Shown: positions 8,062 through 14,527 of the stretch, one piece after another
How the letters are laid out: every line of letters begins with the position of its first letter
Numbering within the stretch: the stretch's first letter is position 1
Assembly: GCA_002451275.1 (NCBI GenBank)
Contig: DKBS01000096.1
Coordinates: 1-16,924 of the forward strand
Direction: 5' to 3'
DNA: 16,924 bases
Origin: Planctomycetaceae bacterium UBA6894
Lineage (GTDB): Bacteria > Planctomycetota > Planctomycetia > Gemmatales > Gemmataceae
Made by a program: the position numbers and the translations under genes
Notes under the pieces: model-generated
What the model saw: only the letters and a program-made list of their open reading frames with translations
What the model was told of the DNA's origin: nothing
Database searches by the model: none

Positions 8062-8944
8062 GTCGGCCAGCCACGGGGCGACGGTGCCCCAGCCTGCCGT
8101 GGCCGTGGAATCGTTCCAACCGCGGTCGCAGGCGCGCAAGGATCCGGCGTGGGTGCAATGGCTTCTGGTGGGCATCACCTATCTGGTGATCGGCCTGCTG
8201 GTGGCGGTGCCCTTGGTCCATGTGTTCCACCAGGCTTTTTCCGCCGGCATTGCCACCTACTTCAGCAAGCTGCTGGGCGACAAGGACACGCTGCACGCCA
8301 TCTTCCTGACGCTGATGGTGTCGCCCGTGGCCGTGGCCATGAATGTGCTGTTCGGGCTGGCTGCCGCCTGGCTGATCGCACGCTTCCAGTTTCCCGGCCG
8401 TGCCCTGTTGATCAGCCTGATCGATCTGCCCATGTCCATTTCCCCCGTGGTGGCGGGGCTGGTGTTCATGCTCGTGCTCGGGCTGCAATCGCCCGTGGGC
8501 CAGTGGCTGCGCGAACATGGCTGGCAGATCATCTTCGCCCCACCGGGATTGGTGCTGGCCACCGCCTTCATCACCTTCCCGCTGGTGGCCCGTGAACTGG
8601 TGCCCCTGCTGGAAGCTGAGGGGGTGGACGAGGAGATGGCCGCCCTGAGCCTGGGAGCCAGCGGCTGGCAGATGTTCTGGCGGGTGACACTTCCCAACCT
8701 GCGCTGGGGGTTGCTGTATGGCATCATCCTGTGCAACGCGCGCGCCATGGGAGAATTCGGCGCGGTGCATGTGGTCTCGGGCCGTATCTCCGGCCAAACC
8801 GATACCCTGCCGCTGCGGGTGGAAAAACTGTTCCAGGAATACGACATCCAGGGGGCCTTCGCCGCCGCCAGCGTGCTGACCCTGGTGGCAATCCTCACGC
8901 TGATCGGCAAGGCGCTTTTGGAGCGGAAGGTGCACAAGGGTTGA
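8051..8944 (+). CDS. cysW: Sulfate ABC transporter permease CysW
   Basis: Second channel subunit of the sulfate importer (297 aa). The N-terminus (1-35) is hydrophilic and a little longer than in many relatives. Hydrophobic segments follow at about 36-58, 84-110, 118-145, 162-182, 218-232 and 270-290. The EAA loop is at 194-214 (EEMAALSLGASGWQMFWRVTLP, with Gly202), and the typical CysW motif NARAMGEFGAVHVVSGRISG is at 229-248, followed by DTLPLRVEKLFQEY at 251-264. GGAG lies 9 bases before the ATG. The gene overlaps cysT by 11 bases (ATGTCAAATGA), so the two permeases are translationally coupled. It is last in the recognisable operon: the next gene is a decarboxylase, and the ATPase gene cysA expected in many operons is absent from the window. 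Confidence 0.94.
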   Translation: MSNESASHGATVPQPAVAVESFQPRSQARKDPAWVQWLLVGITYLVIGLLVAVPLVHVFHQAFSAGIATYFSKLLGDKDTLHAIFLTLMVSPVAVAMNVLFGLAAAWLIARFQFPGRALLISLIDLPMSISPVVAGLVFMLVLGLQSPVGQWLREHGWQIIFAPPGLVLATAFITFPLVARELVPLLEAEGVDEEMAALSLGASGWQMFWRVTLPNLRWGLLYGIILCNARAMGEFGAVHVVSGRISGQTDTLPLRVEKLFQEYDIQGAFAAASVLTLVAILTLIGKALLERKVHKG

Positions 8945-8994
8945 TTCCCGGCGCCCATGGGCCAAAACTTTCGCGTACCCCGACCCGTGGGTGG

Positions 8995-9023
8995 TTGCCC
9001 CTGCCCTGGCAATCGATTAAATT
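8995..9023 (+). promoter_or_regulatory. Candidate promoter of the decarboxylase gene
   Basis: TTGCCC (8995-9000) and TAAATT (9018-9023) are separated by 17 bases; each matches the sigma-70 consensus at 4 of 6 positions. They lead into an AT-rich stretch (about 9010-9055) that contrasts with the flanking genes. This suggests the decarboxylase is transcribed separately from the sulfate operon. Other AT hexamers nearby (TATTAT at 9031-9036) could serve instead. Confidence 0.35.
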
Positions 9024-9074
9024 CTCCTGATATTATATTTTAAATTTCATTTCTTGCCTGTTGGAGTATCGTTT

Positions 9075-10751
9075 ATGTCCCGCATTTCAGTCGCTGAATA
9101 CGCACTCACCCGACTGTCGCAACTGGGTATTGACCGGGTTTTCGGCGTGCCGGGGGACTATTCGTTTACCATTGATGACGCTGTGGAAAAAGTTGCGGGG
9201 CTCTCCTGGGTGGGCTGCGCGAATGAACTGAACGCGGCATACGCCGCTGATGGGTACGCGCGTATCCGCGGAGCCGCCATTCTGTCCACTACCTACGGAG
9301 TGGGCGAGCTTTCCGCGCTGAACGGGGTCATGGGAAGCAAGGCCCACCGCCTACCGGTTTTCCACCTGGTGGGAATGCCCAGCGAACGGATCCAGAAGCT
9401 GGGCCTTGTGACACACCACAATTTCGGCGACACCACATACGACCGTTTTCAGGCAATATCCGCTTCAGCTTGCTGCGTGTCTGCTGTCCTCACTCCGGAC
9501 AATTGCGTCGATGAGATGGAACGAGTGATTCGCGAGGCCCTGAAACACTGCATGCCCGCCTATGTGGTCATAACCGAGGCAAGCGGTCTGAAACCAGTGA
9601 TCGGAACCCCGGCCCAGGGTGTCCCCCTGGAACGGGTTACCAGGCAACAAAGCGACCCGGAGGAACTGGAGGCGGCCGTTGCGGCGCTGTCTTCCAGAAT
9701 CGGCTCGGCCAAAAACCCGGTTGCCTTGGTTACCACCCTGGTCAATCGATTCGGAGCAGGAAGCCTGGCGGCCAAGCTCGTCGCACGGGCCAATATCCCG
9801 TTTGCAGTCACCCCCAACGACAAAGGCAGCCTGGATGAATCTCTGCCTCAATTCATTGGCACATACGCCGGAGAAAGTTCTACACCGGGCATGGTTCGCG
9901 ATCTGGTGGAGGAGGCCGACCTGGTTCTGGACATTGGCGGGATCGCGCGGTCGGAATTGAACACCGGCATGTGGAGCGACAACCTGCCTGTGGAAAAGAT
10001 GGCTTCGATCCATGACAACTGGGTAAGAATTGGGGAAAAGGTTTTCATCCATGTTGCTATGGGCGAACTTTTGGTCAAACTGGCCGAAAGAATCACCCCT
10101 CGCCAATCGCGGGCATCCGCTTCAGTGGCACCGCTTCCCCTGACGGGTTCGCCGGCAGATCCTGTCTGTTCCTCCTCTTTTTACCCGCGGTTGCAGCGGT
10201 GCCTCAAGGCGGGGGATACGGTTGTCATCGAGACAGGCACCTGCATGTTCCACCTCAACGCTGTGCTGCTGCCACAGGGGGTGACAGCCGAGGGGCAGGG
10301 GCTCTGGGGCTCTATCGGATGGGCCACACCGGCTTGTATGGGTGTGGCGATGGCCAAAAAATCAGGCAAAACCTGGATGGTCACCGGGGACGGCTCGCAT
10401 CAACTGACTCTCAATGAGCTGGCCGTGATGGGACGATATGGCATAAAGCCGATTATTTTTGTGCTTAATAATGGCCTGTACGGCATCGAGGATGTCATCA
10501 GCGAGCGCGGGCACCCCTACGATGACCTGGCCCCTGTCAATTACCATCTGCTGCCAGCGGCCTTCGGCTGCAAGGGATGGTTCACCACCCGGATCACAAC
10601 AGTCGCCGAACTGGAAAAAGCCCTTGAATTTCTGGAATCGCACGATGGAGCAGCCTACTTGGAGGTGATGATCCCCGGGGAGGAAAGTCAGCCAATGCCC
10701 AAATCGGTCCAGGACCGCGGCTACAAGTTAAACACCCCCCAACCGTCCTGA
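9075..10751 (+). CDS. Thiamine-diphosphate 2-oxo-acid decarboxylase (PDC/IPDC type)
   Basis: Cytoplasmic ThDP- and Mg-dependent decarboxylase, 558 aa, the usual length for pyruvate and indolepyruvate decarboxylases. It converts a 2-oxo acid to an aldehyde plus CO2. Catalytic residues of this subgroup are present: Asp28 (VPGDYS), Glu51 (ANELN, which activates ThDP), the His114-His115 pair (THHNFGD), and Glu472 (GLYGIE), equivalent to Glu473 of the Zymomonas enzyme. The ThDP motif runs from GDG (438-440) to NN (465-466). LWGSIGWATPA (410-420) and HPYDDLAPVNY (480-490) are also typical. The HH pair and Glu472 separate it from acetolactate synthase and benzoylformate decarboxylase. The substrate (pyruvate, indolepyruvate, phenylpyruvate or branched-chain 2-oxo acids) cannot be fixed from sequence alone. 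The ATG at 9075 has GGAG 8 bases upstream, preferred over a TTG at 9054. Codons look less GC-rich than in neighbouring genes. It stands alone, 130 bases after cysW, and ends in a hairpin region. Confidence 0.92.
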   Translation: MSRISVAEYALTRLSQLGIDRVFGVPGDYSFTIDDAVEKVAGLSWVGCANELNAAYAADGYARIRGAAILSTTYGVGELSALNGVMGSKAHRLPVFHLVGMPSERIQKLGLVTHHNFGDTTYDRFQAISASACCVSAVLTPDNCVDEMERVIREALKHCMPAYVVITEASGLKPVIGTPAQGVPLERVTRQQSDPEELEAAVAALSSRIGSAKNPVALVTTLVNRFGAGSLAAKLVARANIPFAVTPNDKGSLDESLPQFIGTYAGESSTPGMVRDLVEEADLVLDIGGIARSELNTGMWSDNLPVEKMASIHDNWVRIGEKVFIHVAMGELLVKLAERITPRQSRASASVAPLPLTGSPADPVCSSSFYPRLQRCLKAGDTVVIETGTCMFHLNAVLLPQGVTAEGQGLWGSIGWATPACMGVAMAKKSGKTWMVTGDGSHQLTLNELAVMGRYGIKPIIFVLNNGLYGIEDVISERGHPYDDLAPVNYHLLPAAFGCKGWFTTRITTVAELEKALEFLESHDGAAYLEVMIPGEESQPMPKSVQDRGYKLNTPQPS

Positions 10752-10805
10752 ATGGCCCGCCCGTTTTGAACGGCTTGGCAGCTTCAGGCTAACCATTGTT
10801 TGGTC

Positions 10806-10839
10806 TGGCGGGCTAAAGCAAAGGGGGTTTAGCCCGCCA
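10806..10839. terminator. Bidirectional hairpin between convergent genes
   Basis: A perfect 12-bp inverted repeat (TGGCGGGCTAAA / TTTAGCCCGCCA) with a 10-base loop lies between the decarboxylase stop (10751, plus) and the SRPBCC stop (10844, minus). It can fold on either strand and probably ends both transcripts, although no T run follows on either side. A smaller 5-bp hairpin (CCGTT-TTG-AACGG, 10761-10773) lies directly after the decarboxylase stop. Confidence 0.6.
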
Positions 10840-10843
10840 CCGC

Positions 10844-11419
10844 TCATTTGCCCGGGCGGTGGTTTTTCGCCTCGGACAGTTCCTTGAGATTCCCCAAACC
10901 TTTGGCGAAGGCGCCGCCGATCATCTCGTCCATGTTCATGACCAGGCAAACCGCCTTGCCCATGAAATCGTTGCTGCCCTCCAACCGCATCGTCACATGG
11001 GTGTTCTGAGGGTTTGAGCCTTCAGGGGCCAACATCACTTTGATCAACGCCTTGCCAGCCATGGGCTTGACGAACACCTGCTCCAATTCGACCAGGCTTG
11101 CGGGCTGACATTCGGTGATGGTCATGGTGCCCTCGCCCACTTCCGCATTCCCGGACCATGCCATGGACGCTCCCTTGCCCGAAGGCGGGCCCGAAAAGGT
11201 CACCCGGGCGGCCGGGTCCAGCTTGGACCACGGGTTCCAGTTGTCCCAGGCTTTGAGGTTTTCCACCTGGGCGAAAATAGCCTCAGGATCTGCGGAGATG
11301 GAAATGGACCGTTCCACCGCATACCCTGCGGGCTGGAGAGCGATCCAGGCAGCCAGACCAGCCACTAGGAACACCGCGGCCACAAAGCAACGGAGCAGCC
11401 ATTTTTTCAGAGTGCGCAT
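10844..11419 (-). CDS. SRPBCC family protein with N-terminal anchor, 191 aa
   Basis: START/SRPBCC-fold protein of the polyketide-cyclase-like group, a helix-grip fold that binds hydrophobic ligands in a cavity. Residues 8-28 form one membrane segment or signal (LLRCFVAAVFLVAGLAAWIAL), so the domain is probably outside the cytoplasmic membrane. The domain starts at VERSISISADPEAIFAQVENL (35-55) and continues with WDNWNPWSKLDPAARVTFSG (58-77), KGASMAWSGN (82-91), VGEGTMTITE (94-103), and the C-terminal FMGKAVCLVMNMDEMIGGAF-KGL (152-175), all typical of this subgroup. The start at 11419 is preferred because the membrane segment follows and GGGCGGG lies upstream; ATGs at 11434 and 11500 are in frame. 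It lies downstream of the clpX terminator, so it probably has its own promoter near 11454-11472. The ligand is unknown. Confidence 0.88.
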   Translation of the reverse strand: MRTLKKWLLRCFVAAVFLVAGLAAWIALQPAGYAVERSISISADPEAIFAQVENLKAWDNWNPWSKLDPAARVTFSGPPSGKGASMAWSGNAEVGEGTMTITECQPASLVELEQVFVKPMAGKALIKVMLAPEGSNPQNTHVTMRLEGSNDFMGKAVCLVMNMDEMIGGAFAKGLGNLKELSEAKNHRPGK

Positions 11420-11453
11420 GTCTGACCCGCCCATGAGAAGGGAAATAGCCGGG

Positions 11454-11472
11454 GTATACCCGGAGTGTATAC
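11454..11472 (-). promoter_or_regulatory. Possible operator/promoter of the SRPBCC gene
   Basis: Two GTATAC palindromes (11454-11459 and 11467-11472) are separated by 7 bases in the short gap between the clpX terminator and the SRPBCC gene. The first is embedded in a longer palindrome GGGTATACCC (11452-11461). TATACC or TATACA on the minus strand could serve as a -10 element, but no good -35 is seen. Confidence 0.3.
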
Positions 11473-11480
11473 GAACCAAA

Positions 11481-11513
11481 GAAAAAACCGCCCCGGACAC
11501 GGGCCCGGGGCGG
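11481..11513 (-). terminator. Intrinsic terminator of clpX
   Basis: Reading the minus strand, a perfect 9-bp GC-rich stem (CCGCCCCGG / CCGGGGCGG, 8-base loop) is followed immediately by TTTTTTC. It begins 26 bases after the clpX stop codon. This is the clearest rho-independent terminator in the window. Confidence 0.88.
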
Positions 11514-11539
11514 CGAATTAAGGTTGGCTGACTGAAGGA

Positions 11540-12862
11540 TCAGGCGCTGAGCTTGGTCTCGTTCTGCAAGGAGGTCTCACTGGGGATCTCCACCTTCTCG
11601 AACAGCGGTTTCAGGCCCTTGACCACCTCCTCGGTGACCACGAACTTGCCCTTCTTCTCCAGGTCAGGCAGCTCATACTGGATGTCGAGCATGACCGACT
11701 CGATGATGCTGCGCAGGCCGCGGGCGCCGGTGTCGCGTTCCAGTGCCAGCTTGGCAATGGCGGACAGCGCGGAGGGGGCGAACTCGAGCTCGGCACCCTC
11801 CATCTCGAAGAACTTCTGGTACTGCTTCACCAGGGCGTTGCGCGGCTCGGTGAGGATGTTGATCAGCGTGGCCTCGTCCAGCGGGTTGAGCGGCGCGAGC
11901 ACGGGCAGTCGGCCGATGAACTCGGGGATCATGCCGAACTCGGTCAGGTCGTCGCTCGTGACATGCTGGAGCAGCTTGCCGACATCCTTCTCGCTCTCTT
12001 GGGAGGCGGAGCCGAAGCCGAACGACTTGGTGCCGATGCGCTTGGAGATGATATTTTCCAGGCCGACAAAGGTGCCGCCGCAGATGAACAGGATGTTGGT
12101 GGTGTCGAGCTGGATGTACTGCTGCTCGGGGTGCTTGCGGCCACCCTGGGGCGGCACATTGGCCACGGTGCCCTCAAGCATCTTCAGCAGCGCCTGCTGC
12201 ACGCCCTCACCCGACACATCGCGGGTGATGGAGACGTTCTGCTGGGTCTTGCCGATCTTGTCCACCTCATCGATGTAGATGATGCCCTTCTGGGCGGCTT
12301 CGACATCGAAGTCGGCGGCGTGGAGCAGCTTCAGCAGCAGGTTCTCAACATCTTCACCGACATAGCCGGCCTCGGTGAGGGTGGTCGCGTCGCCGATGGC
12401 GAAGGGCACATCGAGAATCTTGGCCATGGTGCGGGCCAGCAGCGTCTTGCCCGAGCCGGTGGGCCCGATGAGCAGGATGTTGCTCTTCTCCACCTCGACA
12501 TCGCCGGTGGAAGCCTGGCCGGCCAGCGACAGGCGCTTGTAGTGGTTGTGCAGGGCCACCGACAGCACCTTCTTGGCGCGCTGCTGGCCGATCACATACT
12601 GGTCCAGCTTGCCGGTGATGGAGCGGGGGCTGGGCGTGTCGGAGGCTGCCGACTTGGTGCCGCCGCGCCGGCGTTTTTCCTGCTCAATGATCGATTCGCA
12701 GAGCTCGACGCACTCGCCACAGATGAAAACATCGCCCGGTCCCTCGACCAGGGGGCCTGCATCCCGGTAGCTCTTGCGGCAAAAGGAGCACGAGGCGTTG
12801 CGCGCCCGGCTGGACCCACTGGTGGGTTTCTTTCCGCCGGGTGGAAGGTCCTTGGTCGCCAT
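11540..12862 (-). CDS. clpX: ATP-dependent protease ATP-binding subunit ClpX
   Basis: AAA+ unfoldase that feeds substrates to the ClpP peptidase; 440 aa, slightly longer than the usual 410-430. The N-terminal zinc-binding domain has the four cysteines Cys25, Cys28, Cys48 and Cys51. Walker A is GPTGSGKT (133-140), Walker B IIYIDEVDKI (194-203), the substrate-gripping pore loop GYVGE (167-171), the second pore loop GRKHP (241-245), and sensor 2 GARGLRS (379-385). The ClpP-docking loop, IGF in E. coli, appears here as FGF (281-283), a hydrophobic equivalent. EFIGRLP (314-320) is fully conserved. The start at 12862 has a strong GGGAG 5 bases upstream; 31 further in-frame residues up to 12955 do not look coding. 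The gene is not beside clpP here, unlike in many bacteria. A promoter candidate lies at 12989-13018 and an intrinsic terminator at 11481-11513, so it is probably transcribed alone. Confidence 0.98.
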   Translation of the reverse strand: MATKDLPPGGKKPTSGSSRARNASCSFCRKSYRDAGPLVEGPGDVFICGECVELCESIIEQEKRRRGGTKSAASDTPSPRSITGKLDQYVIGQQRAKKVLSVALHNHYKRLSLAGQASTGDVEVEKSNILLIGPTGSGKTLLARTMAKILDVPFAIGDATTLTEAGYVGEDVENLLLKLLHAADFDVEAAQKGIIYIDEVDKIGKTQQNVSITRDVSGEGVQQALLKMLEGTVANVPPQGGRKHPEQQYIQLDTTNILFICGGTFVGLENIISKRIGTKSFGFGSASQESEKDVGKLLQHVTSDDLTEFGMIPEFIGRLPVLAPLNPLDEATLINILTEPRNALVKQYQKFFEMEGAELEFAPSALSAIAKLALERDTGARGLRSIIESVMLDIQYELPDLEKKGKFVVTEEVVKGLKPLFEKVEIPSETSLQNETKLSA

Positions 12863-12866
12863 GCTT

Positions 12867-12872
12867 TCTCCC
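12867..12872 (-). promoter_or_regulatory. Ribosome binding site of clpX
   Basis: GGGAGA on the minus strand lies 4-5 bases before the ATG at 12862 and decides this start over the upstream in-frame ATG at 12955. Confidence 0.75.
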
Positions 12873-12988
12873 AAGCAACGGGACCCGACATTTCGGGCGC
12901 CGTGGGTCTTAATCCAAACGAACACCGGGCATGCCTTGTGCCGGGAATTCAGCAAAGCCGGAGGTCGAGTGCATCCTGTAGCGGGCCG

Positions 12989-13018
12989 ATTCTATGCCCG
13001 GCCGGGCGCGGGACGCAA
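12989..13018 (-). promoter_or_regulatory. Candidate clpX promoter
   Basis: On the minus strand, TTGCGT (13013-13018) and TAGAAT (12989-12994, 5 of 6 to the -10 consensus) are separated by 18 bases. The spacer contains a 12-bp palindrome GCCCGGCCGGGC (12996-13007). The leader to clpX would be about 120 bases. No heat-shock CIRCE-type inverted repeat was seen. Confidence 0.35.
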
Positions 13019-13048
13019 GACGGTGTGGGCTGGGAGGTTGAAACCGGC

Positions 13049-13450
13049 TCAGGAAGGCTGTTTTCCCGCGTCTTCGGGCCCCCCGGCGGGGGGCACCGGC
13101 CTGGTGGACGGAATCGGAACCAGCTGTTTGCCGAGTTCCTCCGGAGTGGGCTGGCCCTTGTTGGCCAGCGCATCCAGTTCCGCCCGCAGCGCGGGCTCCA
13201 GCTTTCGCTTGAGTTGTTCGAATTCCTCCTGGCTCACCAACCCCTCATCCACCCAGCGCCGGTACTCCGCCATCTCTTCCTGGGCCGAAAGGATCGGCTT
13301 GTCGGATTGACGGCGCCACCGGTCGGCCAGGCGCAGGACCTGAGCCGCCAGAAGCAGGACGACAACCAAGGCAATGCTGGCAACCAGCATGTCCGTGGCC
13401 GCGTTCGCCACCAGCAGGTTGTGATTCCCCATCCAAGACATGATCAACAT
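13049..13450 (-). CDS. Small membrane protein with SHOCT-like segment, 133 aa
   Basis: One transmembrane segment is evident at about 20-40 (DMLVASIALVVVLLLAAQVL). A basic stretch follows (LADRWRRQ), placing the rest probably in the cytoplasm. Residues 61-84 (AEYRRWVDEGLVSQEEFEQLKRKL) resemble the short SHOCT/oligomerisation-type motif, in which a helix and the pattern GL-(S/T)-xxEF-xxLKxKL recur. The C-terminus (111-133) is Pro-rich and probably disordered. The function is unknown. It lies upstream of clpX on the same strand, with 186 bases between, including a candidate clpX promoter, so the two may be independent. The start is uncertain: ATGs at 13450, 13441 and 13432 are all in frame. The first is listed because a GGGA lies about 13 bases upstream, which is a weak reason. 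Confidence 0.7.
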   Translation of the reverse strand: MLIMSWMGNHNLLVANAATDMLVASIALVVVLLLAAQVLRLADRWRRQSDKPILSAQEEMAEYRRWVDEGLVSQEEFEQLKRKLEPALRAELDALANKGQPTPEELGKQLVPIPSTRPVPPAGGPEDAGKQPS

Positions 13451-13506
13451 CGCGCAGGGTTCCCGTTGGCCTGTTTTTTCAGGGTCTGGTATCCGCCGCG
13501 CAATCG

Positions 13507-13512
13507 ATTATA
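13507..13512 (-). promoter_or_regulatory. Candidate -10 element before the SHOCT-like gene
   Basis: A perfect TATAAT on the minus strand lies about 57 bases before the start at 13450. It is preceded by GTGGG, close to but not exactly an extended -10 TGn. No convincing -35 hexamer is seen at 16-18 bases. Confidence 0.35.
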
Positions 13513-13607
13513 CCCACGGTTCAAGGGCAGGTTTGGGACTTCAGTCGATTCTGAAAAATCACCAGGCGGAACAACCCCACCCCCCCTGAAGACCCCTAAT
13601 AGATTGC

Positions 13608-13635
13608 CAATTTTACCCCGCCGGTCAATTTTACC
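13608..13635. repeat. Two copies of CAATTTTACC, 18-base period
   Basis: The 10-base word CAATTTTACC occurs at 13608-13617 and again at 13626-13635, immediately after the lipase stop codon at 13638 (minus). The separating bases are CCGCCGGT. It is short and could be chance, but AT-rich words are rare in this sequence. Confidence 0.6.
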
Positions 13636-13637
13636 AA

Positions 13638-14504
13638 TCAGTCCAAGGATCGGCTGGTTTCGACCTCGCGCAGGCGGGTCATCATGTCCGCCCATTGGCG
13701 CCAACGGGGACCGTTTTCATCCTCCGGGCGGCTGCCCGGCAGGTGCCAGTTGACCAGGTTGAAATGGTCGCCTTTCCAGACTTCGAAATGGTCTCCCCAG
13801 CGGGCGGAGGCGAGGGAGACCATGCCATCGTTGGGGCCTTCCTCGGCCTGGAGTATGGGGGTGGTGATGATACGGTGGGGAAACAGCCCCATGCGCCAGC
13901 TCCAGGCCGGCGAAAACTCACCCGCCACCGAAGCGTAGCGGACCCGGGGATCATCGGGGACCCGCAGGTTGAACTCGACCATGCTGGGCCGGGCCAGGTC
14001 GCGCAGGGCTTCCAAATCGGCGCCGAATCGACGGAGCCAGTGCTCAATCCCAGGTGGCAATCGCGTCCAGCCCAGAACCTTGTCGGCAATGACCGAGCCG
14101 CGGTGCGGTGTGCCCAGGGTGGTGAGGCTGAGGACCCGGTCTCCCAGCCCCAGCCGAGCGATGGCAAAGCGTGAGTCCAGCCCGCCCATGCTGTGTGCGA
14201 TGAGGTGAACCGGCCCCTGACCTGCGTGCCGTTCGATGAATTGGGCCAGTTGCGAGGCCCGATGAGCGATGGCGCCCATGGGCGCCACCCGTGAGACATG
14301 CACCACATTGCCCGTGGCCCTGAGCCAAGCCGGCATACCCGCAAAGTAATGGACCATCGGCTTGCCCAGAACGCTGACCTGGTCGAAACCGAACAGTCCG
14401 TGGGCAAGGATGACCGGATGGCGCAGGCGGGGCGCGGGAGGCGGGTACACCTCCACCGGATGATCCGGCGACTGGGCGGGCACGAGCTGGAATTCACCGG
14501 CCAT
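13638..14504 (-). CDS. Alpha/beta-hydrolase, triacylglycerol lipase-like, 288 aa
   Basis: Serine hydrolase of the alpha/beta fold resembling bacterial family I lipases. The oxyanion-hole motif HGLFGFD is at 35-41. The nucleophile is Ser105 in AHSMGGLDSR (103-112), a variant elbow with Ala in place of the first Gly of GxSxG. The likely acid is Asp226 (NDGMVSLASARWG, 225-237) and the likely base His247 (GDHFNLVNW, 245-253). TTLGTPHRGS (128-137) is also typical of these lipases. No signal peptide is seen, so it may be cytoplasmic, unlike the secreted family I lipases. The start at 14504 is fixed by an excellent Shine-Dalgarno (GGGAGG, 6-base spacing). It follows the MFS gene by 23 bases and is probably cotranscribed with it. 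The preferred substrate (triglyceride, short ester or lactone) is not determined by the sequence. Confidence 0.88.
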   Translation of the reverse strand: MAGEFQLVPAQSPDHPVEVYPPPAPRLRHPVILAHGLFGFDQVSVLGKPMVHYFAGMPAWLRATGNVVHVSRVAPMGAIAHRASQLAQFIERHAGQGPVHLIAHSMGGLDSRFAIARLGLGDRVLSLTTLGTPHRGSVIADKVLGWTRLPPGIEHWLRRFGADLEALRDLARPSMVEFNLRVPDDPRVRYASVAGEFSPAWSWRMGLFPHRIITTPILQAEEGPNDGMVSLASARWGDHFEVWKGDHFNLVNWHLPGSRPEDENGPRWRQWADMMTRLREVETSRSLD

Positions 14505-14508
14505 GGCG

Positions 14509-14516
14509 CACCTCCC
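14509..14516 (-). promoter_or_regulatory. Ribosome binding site of the lipase gene
   Basis: GGGAGGTG on the minus strand, with GGGAGG ending 6 bases before the ATG at 14504. It decides this start over the in-frame ATG at 14597, which would lie inside the MFS gene. Confidence 0.8.
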
Positions 14517-14527
14517 GGCCACCGGGA

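Noticed and set aside
8054..8965. 303-codon minus-strand frame opposite cysW
   Set aside because: His/Gln/Gly-rich translation typical of the antisense of a membrane protein gene; cysW is unambiguous.
11963..13753. Long plus-strand open frame (596 codons) across clpX and the SHOCT-like gene
   Set aside because: It runs antisense through clpX, two intergenic gaps and parts of two other genes, which no real gene would do; composition is shadow-like.
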